From positions 62,001 to 126,000 of the forward strand of contig JAPJBO010000366.1 in assembly GCA_030068145.1 (NCBI GenBank): a DNA stretch of 64,000 nucleotides, written 5' to 3'. Source of the DNA: Diplonema papillatum (taxonomy: Eukaryota > Euglenozoa > Diplonemea > Diplonemida > Diplonemidae). Of this stretch, positions 11,010 through 22,491 are shown one piece after another; within the stretch, counting starts at the first letter, position 1; the number at the start of each line of letters is the position of its first letter. A program made the translations under genes and the position numbers. The notes below the pieces were generated by a model. That model did no database searches, was not told the DNA's origin, and worked only from the letters and a program-made list of their open reading frames with translations.

Positions 11010-14000
11010 TCACCAGCCCTGTTTCTGCCAACATGGCCCCTGGACCTTCCCCGAGGATTGACAGAAGCGCTGCTCATCACGAGGAGGTCTACATTCCTGG
11101 ACCCTTGGACTTTCAAGAAGTGCTCGGAGATGGTCAAAAACATCGGCTTCCCCTGGTTCGCTGCGCTCGTCGGTCGCACCGTTTAGGTGCAGTGTGTACT
11201 TCACACGTCATCCGTGTGGAGCGACAAAGTCCCATCCGACGAAGAGGCGTCTGCGGGGTCACCTCTAAAAGAAGCTGACTTTGCCATGGTAGCGCTGTGA
11301 GTGGTATGTTTTTGTTGAATGACCACCCAGAGGGAAGGCGTTGGCCGCCAGCTTCACATGCATGGCGCCGGTAGCCAGCGTGACGCAATGCCGAGTGTTT
11401 ATTGACACCCAAAACAAGGTCGAGGGCTCTGGCACCACGCTGCACCGTTTCCTGAACGCAATGGGGAGTGCCAGTGACTACAAGACGCAGCAAGCGACTC
11501 TGGCGCGCAGAGGACAAGAAAAGCTGACGTTTTATGTCGGCTAAATCCGACCAAAACCTTCGTGGGCTTCGCAATTCGGCACAAACAGTAATTCTCGTTC
11601 CCGCCCGCCCACGACGAGTGGGCGCCGTTGCCGAGCCGGTACCGTGCTCTGTGCTCTGCAACAGAAACAAAACAGCTCGAGGTTCGGATCGCGGGCACTT
11701 GTCGTAGCTAAGAATTATAACACACTCAACGTTGCCCTTGTCGAATTGGCGGACATCAGGCAAACTGCGTTCAACGGATAATCCAAACGCCGAAAGCTTG
11801 GCATACCTCTTTTCGGCCCGAGGCGCCACGTTTCGACCCTTCGGGTGGAACCTCTCGTGGATCTCGCTGACGATCGATGTGATGTCTTTAATACTCTTCT
11901 CAACGACCTCGACTCGGTCCGTGACTGACTGGCAGCGCTCGTTGATGAGGAGGACCATGTCGTCCGCAGACCGGTCCTCTTCGGGCCAGTCCTTCAAAGC
12001 CTTGTATGCCTGCTGTGTATCCGGGAACAGCGACGGGCATTTTGGGTACACCCTTCCATACAATCCGGTTCTGTTCCACTCGATCACGTCGCCGACTTCC
12101 GCGCTGTTCAGCGCTGCGTTGCTTTGAATGCTCTCCAGAATGCTCAGCCCGCCGCTGGATTGGCCTTGTTCTTCCTTGCGTGCCTTCACGCCTTTCAGGT
12201 ACAGGGTGTGGAGAATCTCGTTGATTTGCATGTCGACAAGGTCTGTTTCCCAACTACCCTCGGACTCCGCGTTTCTGGCTCGGTAGATGTCGAAAATAAT
12301 GGCCGTCAGAACGTTGATCAGCAGCAGCGACCCGAAGAGCACGGTGAACAGCAGGAGGAGCGGGCCGTAAATAGCATGGTTCCTGTCGTTGCATGGTAAC
12401 GCTCTCAACGAGGATTCACCTGAACCTCCCGAATATTACGAACACCAGAGGACCCACTGGGGGGGAAGGAGAGGGTGCCCGTCGCGGACTCCCCAGAATT
12501 CGGGTTAAGGGAGGCGAGGAGAAGAAGAAGGTTGAAGTATGGCTAAAGATAAAGTGGTGTCACCTGAGGGGGTAATCTCAGGGCCGCCCACGTGATAAGC
12601 CGTTAAGAAAGCAAAAGACAAAGCTTGAGTCGGGGGCAAAACAGTGCTACTACCCCGTCCGCTCTGCCCTGTGGCTGACCGTCTCGACAAGATTGAGTTC
12701 AGCGCGAGCGCCAAGCCCCAAGGTGCGCCATGCCTTGATGCTTTAGTTTGGGAAATCGGTAGCCACTTGACCCGTAGGCCCGTGGCTCTGCAGTACCGCC
12801 GAACACGTGAAGCTTGGCTCCCGTGTAGCAGGCTTTCGCTGGTACCCTAACCGAGGCGGGGAGAAGAAAGTCAATCATACTTGCGCAGCTTGCTGAACTC
12901 CCAGTACTCGCCGAAGATAATACGGAACAGAGACAGCAACTGTGGGATTTTGGACGCTTAGCAGCAACCAAACACCAAATAACGATAGCAATGACTCAAT
13001 TCTTCCAACTCTTTACGCCGGGTCTCTTAAATTCGAAAAGTGCCACGTGCGTGGTAGAATGCAAGGCTGCACTTGGCGGGGACTGACGAGGAAGGAAAGT
13101 TGAAGTATTGCTAAAGATAAAGCGGTATCACCAAACAACGCGGGAAGATGAGAAGCACACCGCTTTGAACAGAGAGCTGAACTCTACTTGGAATTCTCCG
13201 TAGGCGAAGTACGCAGCGAAGGACAGCGCCAGCAGCAGGATCATGAGGATGACGCCGAAGTAAAGGATGTGCTTGTTGAAAAGCGTCTGCACGATAGCGA
13301 TGGAGATCGGACCGACGTTTCGGTGGAGGCGGAGAATGTCGAGGATCTTCATGTACACGAACATCAAAACGATGCCGAGCGCGCTCAGGCGCGTTGAGTG
13401 GGCGCCGACGAGCTCTTGGAACGGGAAGAAAAAGCTGCCCTCGAGATACTCATTGGGGGAATGCTCACTAAAGAGCCCTTCCAGGTCCTCAGCCTGGGAT
13501 CGTATGATCAGCCTCAACGAGAAGACGGACAAGAACGTCGCGATCGTGGCCATGTCCAGCAAGTTGGAGCCCCGGGAGCAAATCTTGTAGACGGCGCCGA
13601 CAATGTACGAAGGCAGCTTCGTGCAGCTCACGCCTTTAAAATGCCCTTTGAGAATGTACCGGAATTCGAATCCTTTTCGAGCGGTCATGAAAAGTACAAT
13701 CATCCCGAGCAAGACCTCGACCATCAGCGTGAAGTAGTCGAGATAGTTATCGTAGTCCCGAATCAACCTCAAGGAATTGAAATGCGTCTCAACGAACACG
13801 CCGCCGAACGCTGGCAGCTCGAATAGCCAGTAACCCGCGATGTAGTATCCAGTGGCTGGATTGTAAAACGTCGATGTCACTATCAATGCCCGAGTGGCCA
13901 GCATCATCCACCCGCCTCCTTGCCCGAATTCAGCGCCTGGGGTTCCCCTGAAGTCATCCAACATGGATGTGTAGGATGTCCTGTTGTTCCAGTCGAAGTC

Positions 14001-17000
14001 CAAAACGTATCCCGAAGCCGGGTACTCGTATCCAAGGTCTGAAATGAAGGATTCTTCCCTCGTCTGCCCAGACGTCTGCCACGGGCTCACCCTGCCCGAC
14101 GGCAGGACTATGTCCTCCGTGTATTGCGTCGAATCGTCCCTCGGGCTGTGGAGCACGGTCTTGAACAGCCAGTCGATGAAAAAAACCTCGGACCGCGTGC
14201 TCGACACGCCGCCGGCACAGGGCACCGGGCCTTCCAAGGTCCGCCGGAAGAACGAGGCTTCGATGGTGCAGGAGTCGTTGGAGATGATGATCTGCCGGAG
14301 CCGCGTGGCACCCACGGGGAGGCTGTTGGTGTAGACGAACGTGTCCTCCATCTGCGAGAAAACGGAATATATCCACTCGACGACGTCGCCTTGGTTGTCG
14401 AGGGTGTGCAGGGATTTTTCAACGCCTTCCGAATCTACGTATGTCAACGATTCGAAGTAGCGTTGCACGGCGAGGGAACTGTAGTACACAAAGTCCGAGA
14501 CCCAGACGGTTTCGGATGCCGCGAAGAAGGTCACCATGCCGATGTAGATCAGCCAGGGGTAGAAATACTTCCGGATGCGCGCCGCGGCAAACAGCCGCAG
14601 CTTCGGAGGGTGCCGCTCGTTGAGGTACTTGACCTGGTGGTTGGCGATCTCGATCTCACGCTTCACGCGCGAAATCTCGTCTTCGTTGTTCGCCACGATG
14701 TCCTCGTCTGCAGTCGTATCTTCCGTCAAGGCCTGCAGCTTGTGCCGCCGGTGCACGAGCGTCAGCAGCGCCATAGTGTACACAGAGTACTGGAAATCGT
14801 CGTCTGCCCCGACCCACTTCGTGCGGTACTCGATTGAACCGAAAAGCTTTTCCTCCTGGATTTTGGCCGACCAGCCCCATTTGTCCTTCGCGAACCGCAA
14901 GATGGCCTGCAGGCAGCCGTAGTGACACTGCTGCGCTGCTATGTGCAGCGGTGTAGGGGCGTTGTTCCACATAGCCGCGGTGTGCGTCTTGAGCACTTGG
15001 CTGATTTCGTGGCACAGGATCGTGACGACTCCCGCCGAGCCTGACATGCAGGCCAAATGCAGGGGAAGGTTTCCTTTCGGCGGGTTCTGCGACGCCGGCC
15101 GCTGCGCCGTCTGGCACATCTGGAAGAAGTCGGGGTGTGTACGCGTCTGCTTGAAAATGCGCTCGACGCCCTGGTACGCTGCCCATTGGAGCAGGTGCCA
15201 CTCTTCGGGGGGGTCGGTTGGGGTCATGCCGGTCCACTTGAGGTTGAGCCGGAAGTTCCGCTTCACCAAGATGTCAAGGAGCGGGTCCATCACCCCGGGG
15301 ATGTCGTGCGCGTACATTAGCGCAAGGTAGAACGGGTACGTCACGTCCTCGTCACGCGCTTTCAACAGGCCAAAACGATCATCTGGGACCGACGCCGCTG
15401 CACGAAGCATGTACCTGTGTGGTATTGGTGGTATTGTAGTAGCAAGTAAGCAAATAATCAACGGAGACCATAGAACGTCAAAGCTTCGGGTTTCGTGTCA
15501 ACAGGGGTAATCGGTCCGAAAGCCCACTGTCGAAAGGGAATGCGGGATCCTCTAGGGGATAGAAGCTGTACGGAGCAGGGGGTGCCACGTTTAGTTGTGT
15601 GCCGTGACTATCTGGGTTCGAGAACATTTCTGGATTTGGGACTTGCACTGATAAATAAAGTAACGGATGATCAGCATAGCAAAGGTGATGAAACCATAAG
15701 GCAGCAGTTTCTTGCTCTTCGCGTGTACAGGGTACACCTCTCTGGGGGGGGTTCCTGTGATAGCACTTTTTTCGTTGGCTTCGTTTTCTCTTTTATGCGA
15801 CCGTTGTTCCGGATAATGTCCCGTCAATGTACTGCAACGAGGGAAGAATTGCATGGAAGAGAAGCACCACGCTTAAAGTGGGAGTTGCGGTTTTGGGCCT
15901 GGAATAACGACAGGATGAGCGGTTGTGTGAGGGAGAGAGGAGCCGTGGCCCCGTTTCGTGCCTCTATGTCGAACGTACCGGCCCATAGATCTCTTTCGTG
16001 ACTGCGTAGCCACGGAGCAGGGGACCGCACCGCAACCCATTCTTTTTTTTTAAATAAGTGCCAGTTTGGAAGGAAATGCTCGACGAAGCTGCCAGGCAAA
16101 GGACCGAAGGAATACCAAATGCTAAAACTACCGAACACGTGTTGAACGGACGTGAGGTCATGCGGGTCTACCCCTACACGACTAAACACGCAAGGACAAC
16201 AGGGGAATAAGTACTTTGTGAAAAAAGAACACCCACGGTGATGTAAGCGAAGAAACCATAAACGCCTGCTTTGTAGAGAATACTCGAACTTTTGCGGTGG
16301 TCGTCGCGTTATGGCACCTCTGACATCCGACACTTCGTTGTATGCGTCGTCGTCGGCAAGTGTTCTGCGGTTGCCCTCTCGCAGCACCGTCTACATTGCA
16401 CGCGGGTTCAGTATCGACCTTCTCACGATCGAGCAGGGGGTCCACGCCGGTGCATTGTTTCGAGCGCTCGTTCTTTTTTTAGTCGTGTAAGCCTGCCGAC
16501 ACTCGCTAGCCGTCGACGCTCATGACGGCAGCCCCATCCTGAAGTGCAAATACTGCCGACGCGACACTGCTGCTGTGTGCGCTCGGATTGGCGCCGCTCA
16601 AGCGGCCTGTTAAAGTCACTCGTTTGTTTGTAAAGATTGCTCCCTGACTTGTTCCCGGATTAGGACGACACATACTACTACTCCTAATCGTGACTTGCGC
16701 AGTCTAACGTCACAGATGGTTGCTGCATAACAAGTTGAAACTACTGCTCCTAGTCGTGTAAGACACTAGCTTTAGAATATTATTATTTAGGTGTTCGCTA
16801 TGAAGGCGTCCACGACGCCGTCGAGGCGGAAGTCAACGGCTCTGCAACAAAAATACGAGAATGTCGTGCGTTCCTTCGGTTCAAAAGGAGGGTTCGCGGA
16901 ACGCCGAAGCCGTTGCAAGAAGACGTTGTGCTGTACTGCCCAGGTCTCCGCCATCTGCGACAGTTACCGTCCCAAGTCTCTGTGGACCGCTATGCAAAAA

Positions 17001-20000
17001 CAACCTGCTGTTCACGACCACGGTATCAACATCAAAGACGGGAAGGTCTCCGACCTGCACAAGTCATTCGAGCATTCGGCTGGAGAGGTTAAGAAGGCAA
17101 TCGCTTTCTCAATGAGCAGACCGACGCTGTAGTGGCACCAGCCACGGAAGCAGGCGACATGTGCGTGACCGTGCATTTGCGGCTTCGCCCATTGCAGTGG
17201 TCTCTGAATGGTCGATAAGTGGAGATGGAATCGGCCTTTAGCCACGCAGGCAGTGTACCAGTCACAGACATGAAGGCGTATCTGAAGAGGTTCCTGTTCC
17301 ACTGATCGGCGGTTGAAGTTTGACTCGGAACAGTACCGGCATGCCACCGACGATGCCCGGACTCTGCGGCAGCACCTGTGCAAAAACCGCAATGGGCCGG
17401 CAAGAAGCTACGCGTGAAAAGAACACCCCAAGCCGCAAACCCGTGATAATTCCAGAACAAAGTCAAAAATACATTCGGATTCCCCCTAGTGGCCGAACTG
17501 TCAAAACAAAGATATCCCCTGTGTCCAGGAGCCACAAAATTGCCCAGCTTCAGCCCAGCTGCATTCGCCGGTCCACCACGGTCTAACAGGAGCGGATGGA
17601 CCGGCTTTGTTGTCTCTCGCTCTCGCCGCGGAAAGCTGGTATTGTTTTGCAAGTCGGGGCGTGTGGCTTTGCACAACCGTCGGGCGCGTGTAGTATCCAC
17701 CCCCTTTGGCGAAAACCTAAGCGTTCGAAGTAATGACGTACGGCTGCGTCCACGAGGGTGCTCTCATGCCTGGCTCTGGAAAGTTGAAAGTCGTTTTGCA
17801 TTCCATTCAGAATTGAAATCTTTTTTTGTATAAGCACCTGCTTTGTAGGAAATACTTGAGGAGGCTGCCAGCTGCAAAAGATCAAGGAGGTAGATGTGCT
17901 GTAGCCCACACGAAACACAGGTGAATCTGGGTTCAGTGGCGGGCGTAAGCGTTCAACAAAAAAGACCCATTTTGTAGTTGTATTGTTTCTCCCCCTCTAG
18001 CCTCCTTCGAAGTAAGCACAAGGCAGCCCCTCGAGTATTTTTGGCCATGAGCCTGCTGCAGGTTCACACACGCAACCTTGTGACGACTTTTGCTTCCCCT
18101 AGCTGAGAAACACCGCTTGGATTCGGCGCTGAACGTGTTGCCAAGAACGAGCTGCGCTCTCCCCAGTCCTATCCAACAGCGAATCGGTAGCAACGACGGG
18201 CGGTGTCGAAGGTACCCCCCCATCCCCGGAGAGCTGAAAGAGTTGAGACGGGAAACCGTGTGCGGTACCTGATGGTATTGTCCCGTTCGGAGCCCATTTC
18301 GAGCGCTTTGTGGAACGGCGAGCCGAAGCTGCACTGCCAAACGTCGCTGTTCACCCGCTCCTGCGCGTCGCAGATTTGGAGCGCGATCTCGTCCAAATTG
18401 TACACGACAGCGAACTCCAGCGGGGCGAACTTCTTGCTCCCGACGCCGGCGAAGGTGTCTTCGTAGTCGAAGAGCACGAGCTGCGGCTGGAGGCAGTTCG
18501 GGTTCTTCGAAAGGAGGACGATCATTCTCTTCGTGAGGTCGATCCACTGGTTGTAGTTCGGCGCGTCCCCGTCGTCGTCGAAAACCAAATCGTCGAGACG
18601 TTTGTTGTCCGGCTGGTGCAGGGCGTCGTCTTGCCTCTTAACCAAATTATCCGACTCTTCGATCGCGCGCACCACACGAGACAGCAAGAACCCGAGGGGG
18701 TTGTTGCAGTACTGGCTGGGATGGACCAACTGGGCAATGTACGCGAGAACATCGTGGTGCTGAATCTGGTACAGCAGGTTCTCGGACATGGGCAAAATGC
18801 CGGCGTTGACCACTTTCCAGAAATTGTTGGCGACGCTGATCTGCGCGGCTTGGTTCTCGTTGAAGGCGTGGGCCTCCCCGAGGGCTGCGCACATCTCGTA
18901 CAGCAGCTCTTCTGACGGATGTGCTGCGTTTTGTTCCAAAGGGATCCTCGGGATGGAGAAAACGGCTCTCGGGTCCTGTGTGTGTATGCATGGTCTTTGA
19001 TCCCGACATTTCTTGTTGGGGGAAATAAAAACAAGAAGAAGAAAAAGGCCGCTCCGAGTCCAGGAACGTGACGGTCACAGCTCACAAAGCTTGAGTCGAA
19101 GGCAGTGCGTGGTCTTTGATCCCGACATGTCTTGTTGCTGCTGGGGGGAAATAAAAACAAGAAGAAGAAGAAGAAGAAAAAGGCCGCTCCGGGTCCAGGA
19201 ACGTGACGGTCACAGCTCACAAAGCTTGAGTCGAAGGCAGTGCGTGGTCTTTGATCCCGACATCGCGTCGGATGCCACCCTTGGTATGGCACGAAACCCC
19301 GTGTAGTTGCTGTTTTCGTTGACCGCACTACCCTGAGCCCAAATCCTGGACGAGGTTTCAGGGGCGAATGGGCAAATGATCATGTTCAGAAGGTCCTACT
19401 TGGGCGGTTCAGTTTCCTCACTCATTGCATCTGACTCCATGCATGTGGCTAAAAAATATGCCTTCGCTCTTTCGCTATCCTTTCAAAAACTGTTGCGTTG
19501 ACGCATCCACACAAAACAGGAACGCGACGGTCCACCACAGCTCACAAAGCTTGAGTCGAAGGCAGCACAGTGTTACAACCCCGTCCGCTCTGTCCTGTGG
19601 CTGACCGTCTCGACGAGCTTGTGTTCAGCGCGAGCGCCAAGCCCCAAGGTAGCCACTTGACCGTAGGCCCGTGGCTCTGCAGTACCGCCGAACACGTGAA
19701 GCTTGGTATACAAGCACGAGTGTACCGGGGAAAGCCTGCTGTTGGGAGGAAGTAATGAATGCAACAAACCTTCAGCCCGGTGCCGTCATCCGCTTTGACC
19801 GCTTGACTCTGGCCCGTGAGCCAGTGCGAAGACTTTTCAAGCACGGTGGCCATTTCTTGGCCGACGGCGACTCGGAGCCTGTTGACCAAGTCCCCCCGCG
19901 TTTCGGCATCGAGGGCCGAAGCCTTGACGAGGCAGCCCCGCATATCTTCCGAATCGGACGCAGATCCTTCCGAATCCTGCTTCTCGCCGTTTACTAGAAC

Positions 20001-21230
20001 ATCGATCGCATCGAGGTTGAACGTTTGCACTCCTGTTTGCGGTTCTCGGAACTGGTTGACTAACTTCCAACACAATAGGCCGAGGTGAGAAACGTTTACA
20101 GGTAACATGTTAGGGAGTGCGACGGATGGGCACCACTAGACAGAGGGGAGGCGGTTCTTTGTCTCGAGCATTTCCTTCCAAGCTGGCGCTTACGTAAAAT
20201 ACTCGAGGGACTGCCTTGTGCTCATTTCGAAGGAGGCTAGAGGGGAAGCAATACAACTACAAAGTGGGTCTTTTTTGTTGAACGCCCGCCACGAAACCCA
20301 GATTTACCTGTGTTTCGTGTGGGCTGCAGCACAGTTACCTCCTTTGATGTATCGCAATTGGCAGTCTCCCCAAGCATTTCCTACAAAGCGGGTGCTTATA
20401 CAAAAAAAGAAGCTGCGCACACCTGATTCCTTGATGGGGATCGGCGGCGGCATCGTGGGCCGCTTGAGGGCCTGGGCGAGGAGGTCCTCCGTGTTGGCCT
20501 GCCTCGCGTCGGCTTGGGTGACGGCGAAGGTCAGCTGCTGGATCTGCTTGCGGTAGTGCGCGATGCTGTCGGTGACGCCGTGCAGCGCGGCCGCGTGGGC
20601 GGCCTGCGCGCCCGGCGACGACGGGTGCTGGAGCTGCATGGCGCCGTGCTGGTCCTGCAGCCGCGCCACCTCGGTCTTCGACCGCGCCAGCTGGTGCCGC
20701 AGGGACTCGAGCTGCGCGCGCTGCTTTTCGACGACGCACGCCGGGCACGCGCGCCCGGTGTTGTGGTCGTGCGGCAGCTTCACGGGCGCCGCGCCGCCGC
20801 CGGTGTGCGGGCGCATGGGATTGCCCGCAGGCGGCGGGGGCAGCAGCACCCTCCGAACGCTGGTTTTTGCCCGGCGGTCTGGACTGCCGGTTGGGGAGAA
20901 GGTGGGGGGGGCGCGCGGCTGCGTCGAGTCGAGGGCTTGCGACGTGCGACGCACCGGCCGCATCTCGACGTCGGCGGACGGGGTCGACGGAGGCTGGTAC
21001 GGGCTGCCGCCGCTGCTTGGCAGCCGCTTTGGCTCCGACGGCGGCGCCGCGAGGCCGGAGTGCTGCTTCTGCCGCCGCCCTTCGCTCTGGCGCCCGGGCT
21101 TCTGCGACGACAGCAGGCTGCGGCTCAGTGACCGCGGCCCGCCGCCCAGCGCGCCGGCTTTGGCGTCCCTTCCATTATTGGCCGCCGCCGCCGCCGCCGA
21201 CGTCGGCGGCTGGGCGAGCCACTCGTCAGC
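11010..21230 (-). CDS. Polycystin (PKD2/TRPP)-type cation channel with coiled coil and ankyrin-like segments
   Basis: Proposed exons: 21230-20423, 20059-19770, 18975-18269, 15414-13132, 12382-11726 and 11160-11010 (about 1,631 residues). Phases agree at every join; the last two joins are the least certain. Exon 1 is low-complexity with a coiled coil (ARSKTEVARLQDQHGAMQ). Exon 4 has ankyrin-like units (NLPLHLACMSGSAGVV, APTPLHIAAQQCHYG), S1 (FYPWLIYIGMVTFFAA), then a long extracellular polycystin domain containing SGYVLDF and LATRALIVTSTFYNP, S2 to S5, and a pore helix (FSSLFKAVCFSSSRVVW). Exon 5 supplies S6 (LLLLFTVLFGSLLLINV). The family forms tetrameric calcium-permeable channels, often ciliary. 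With the phase-consistent join (13132 to 12382) the loop between pore helix and S6 is about ten residues shorter than in PKD2; a small exon may be missing. The unspliced frame upstream of exon 5 (SGESSLRALPCND) would fill that gap, but not in phase with the GT donors I see. Confidence 0.75.
12512..12612 (-). repeat. Repeat family F fragment in channel intron 4
   Basis: On the minus strand it contains TTAACGGCTTAT, CCTGAGATTACCCCCTCAGG and CTTTATCTTTAGCCATACTT. A shorter copy abuts the exon 4 donor at 13086-13135, and another lies at 62366-62462. The CCTGAG/CTCAGG arms form a small stem-loop. Confidence 0.65.
12619..12850 (+). repeat. Dispersed repeat family C, copy C1
   Basis: About 230 bp with high identity to 19500-19745 (plus) and to 43130-43450 (minus). 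Shared blocks include CCCCGTCCGCTCTG, GACCGTCTCGAC, GCGAGCGCCAAGCCCCAAGG and GGCTCTGCAGTACCGCC. It lies in channel intron 4, antisense to the gene. Short open frames inside it look incidental. Confidence 0.75.
13086..13135 (-). repeat. Family F segment at the exon 4 splice donor
   Basis: The minus strand reads GGTGATACCGCTTTATCTTT from the presumed donor, then AGCAATACTTCAAC. About 560 nt downstream in the same intron the near-identical GGTGACACCACTTTATCTTT occurs. The intron therefore contains two copies of its own donor-proximal sequence. Confidence 0.65.
15618..15845 (+). repeat. Dispersed repeat family D, copy D1
   Basis: About 225 bp shared with 54905-55305. Common blocks include GAACATTTC, GGACGATCAGCAT-like, CTTCGCGTGTACAGGG, ACCTCTCTGG and GCGACCGTTGTTCC-like. 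The two ends (GAACATTTCTGG and CCGGATAATGTCCC) are loosely inverted, so it may be an old MITE. It lies in channel intron 3. Confidence 0.6.
16046..16205 (+). repeat. Intron-associated repeat family B, copy B2
   Basis: Inverted relative to B1 (1862-1996), sharing GGAAATGCTCGAC, CTGCCAGGCAAAG-like, CACGTGTTGAACGGACGTGA and GGTCTACCCCTACACGAC. It lies in channel intron 3, antisense to the gene. Confidence 0.7.
16295..16455 (-). mobile_element. 3' fragment of the non-LTR retrotransposon, in channel intron 3
   Basis: On the minus strand this roughly 160-bp stretch matches the end of ORF2 of the full-length element (about 31910-32065), including TCGTGAGAAGGTCGATACTG, GTGCAATGTAGACGGTG and GAAGTGTCGGATGTC. 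Frameshifts and substitutions break the reading frame. It is a 5'-truncated relic within the intron between channel exons 3 and 4. Confidence 0.75.
17821..18041 (+). mobile_element. Introner-like element family A, copy A2 (antisense to host gene)
   Basis: Full-length copy in plus orientation: T run, GTATAAGCACCTGC, left arm AAATACTTGAGGAGGCTGCC, then CACACGAAACACAGGTGAAT, and right arm GGCAGCCCCTCGAGTATTT. It is the only one of ten copies in plus orientation and lies within channel intron 3, 227 nt or more from either splice site. Confidence 0.8.
18985..19270 (+). repeat. Tandem duplication derived from family C flank
   Basis: Two units of about 120-130 bp, plus a partial third, each starting TGGTCTTTGATCCCGACAT and containing AAATAAAAACAAGAAGAAG and CAGCTCACAAAGCTTGAGTC. 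The last block also precedes C2 (19545) and C1 (12619), so the array comes from the family C 5' end. It lies in channel intron 2. Confidence 0.7.
19500..19745 (+). repeat. Dispersed repeat family C, copy C2
   Basis: It has the same block order as C1 and C3 but lacks the segment between CAAGCCCCAAGG and TAGCCACTTGACC that C1 and C3 share. It lies in channel intron 2 in antisense, ending about 25 nt from the exon 2 donor. Confidence 0.75.
20197..20409 (-). mobile_element. Introner-like element family A, copy A3, in channel intron 1
   Basis: Full length, with both inverted-repeat arms. It begins about 13 nt downstream of the GTGTGC donor that ends channel exon 1 (20423). The 363-nt intron is mostly this element plus a short family B fragment at 20156-20193. 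Exon 1 and exon 2 (20059) join in phase 1, giving IPIKES then VNQFREPQ. Confidence 0.8.
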
Positions 21231-22491
21231 CATGCGGTGGACCCGTCGTCTTGGCGCGCAGCCCTCGCTTCGCGCGGGCCGTTTGTGTTTCTTCTTTTTG
21301 GGTTCCCCGGTGCCGGGCAAGTGTCAAGACAGACCCGCTCTGCGGTGGTTGGGGGTTTTCAAACGGCCAACGCCCGGTGAGTTCTCTAAACACAGTGCGC
21401 ACACACCCACGCGGGGGGAGGTTTGGTAGGGAACATTTGGTGTTCCATAACCTTTGCTAAAGCGAGTTGCTCAGCAGATCCTGAGACAACCAGCTTCGGT
21501 TGCCTCATCGGAGCGCGGCTGGTCGGCTTACGGAGTGAACACACTTGCGTGTACCTCGGGTTGCGGCGGACGTAGGTTCCGTCGACACTCACGAAACCGT
21601 GCTTTTAAGTATCCTTTTCGACTCCCCCTTCGTCCTGGACGAAGGAGGTGCATCGCCAGAGAAGTCACAGCCGGATGCATACGTATGCATAGCCGTATGC
21701 ATACGTATGCGGAGAGGATTCTCCACTAGGAAGGTGATGACGCTGCCTCTCCCTGGGAACTGATTGCGAAAGAGATCGTGTCGGCTCACGGGTTGGCGGC
21801 AAACAAAAAGGACCGCCATTGCTAGCTGTCGTCCAGTCAGCAGTACTGGATTGAGGGAAGGCTGTTCCCAGAGGAGGGCATTCTGACGGAGGCTTTGCCC
21901 TGTACTGCAAAACGTCCGCCGAAAACAATGCCCTCCAAAAAAGTCGCAGAACCCTATGACAGAAGGCATCCTGGTAGGCTTTTATGTGAGTACTCCACCT
22001 GACCTACCCGGCTGTGCGAAAGAGACGGTGAGTGACTGCTCTAACATATTGCGGAAAGCATTATTACCGCGGCTTTGCCGCCGGGGCGGCTTTGTGCTGG
22101 ATGCACGCTGGGATCACGACCTGACCGCACAGCAGGCACTCGATCGCTCAATTTGGCCGTTGCATTGGGGCGCACATGGTATGGTATTGTTTGCTTCTCA
22201 CCGAGCTTTATTCTTCGCTTTTTCTCACGAACGGGGGGGGGTCGGTCCTGCTTTTGGCTTTGTAGGTTCTCCCGACTCCCCAAATCGTGGTTAACACAAA
22301 CTCAAGAGGTCAAGTCAACTATTCCCTGCAGTAATAGCATACTTTCAAAAAGAAAAGGAGTTGGACGAGAGCTCGGCGTCTGCCGGCAGCCTGAGAGGTG
22401 ATCAAGTAATCACGCGGAGCAAGGAAAAGAAATGCGCAGCTTTTGTTTTTGAAAAGAACGCGTTCCTTTTGACGACGGCGGGCAGCTTCCT
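21231..22491. other. Intergenic region between channel gene and hypothetical gene
   Basis: No gene recognised. It contains the perfect hairpin at 21677-21710, and open frames without domain signatures. It presumably includes the promoter or RNA-processing signals for the channel gene and the 3' end of the next gene. Confidence 0.45.
21677..21710. other. Perfect 15-bp hairpin of alternating GCATAC/GTATGC
   Basis: Arms GCATACGTATGCATA (21677-21691) and TATGCATACGTATGC (21696-21710) pair exactly around a 4-nt loop. Each arm also contains the self-palindrome GCATACGTATGC, so cruciform or dimeric binding is possible. Confidence 0.8.

Noticed and set aside
10986-11186. Short plus-strand frame with WFAALVGRTV
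   Set aside because: It overlaps the proposed last channel exon, is isolated, and no start context or homologous domain is recognisable.
11134-11725. Continuation of channel exon 5 without splicing
   Set aside because: Beyond 11726 the frame becomes Arg/Thr/Ser-rich with no helix pattern. A GT at 11725 joins in phase to an acidic, helical 49-codon exon at 11160-11010.
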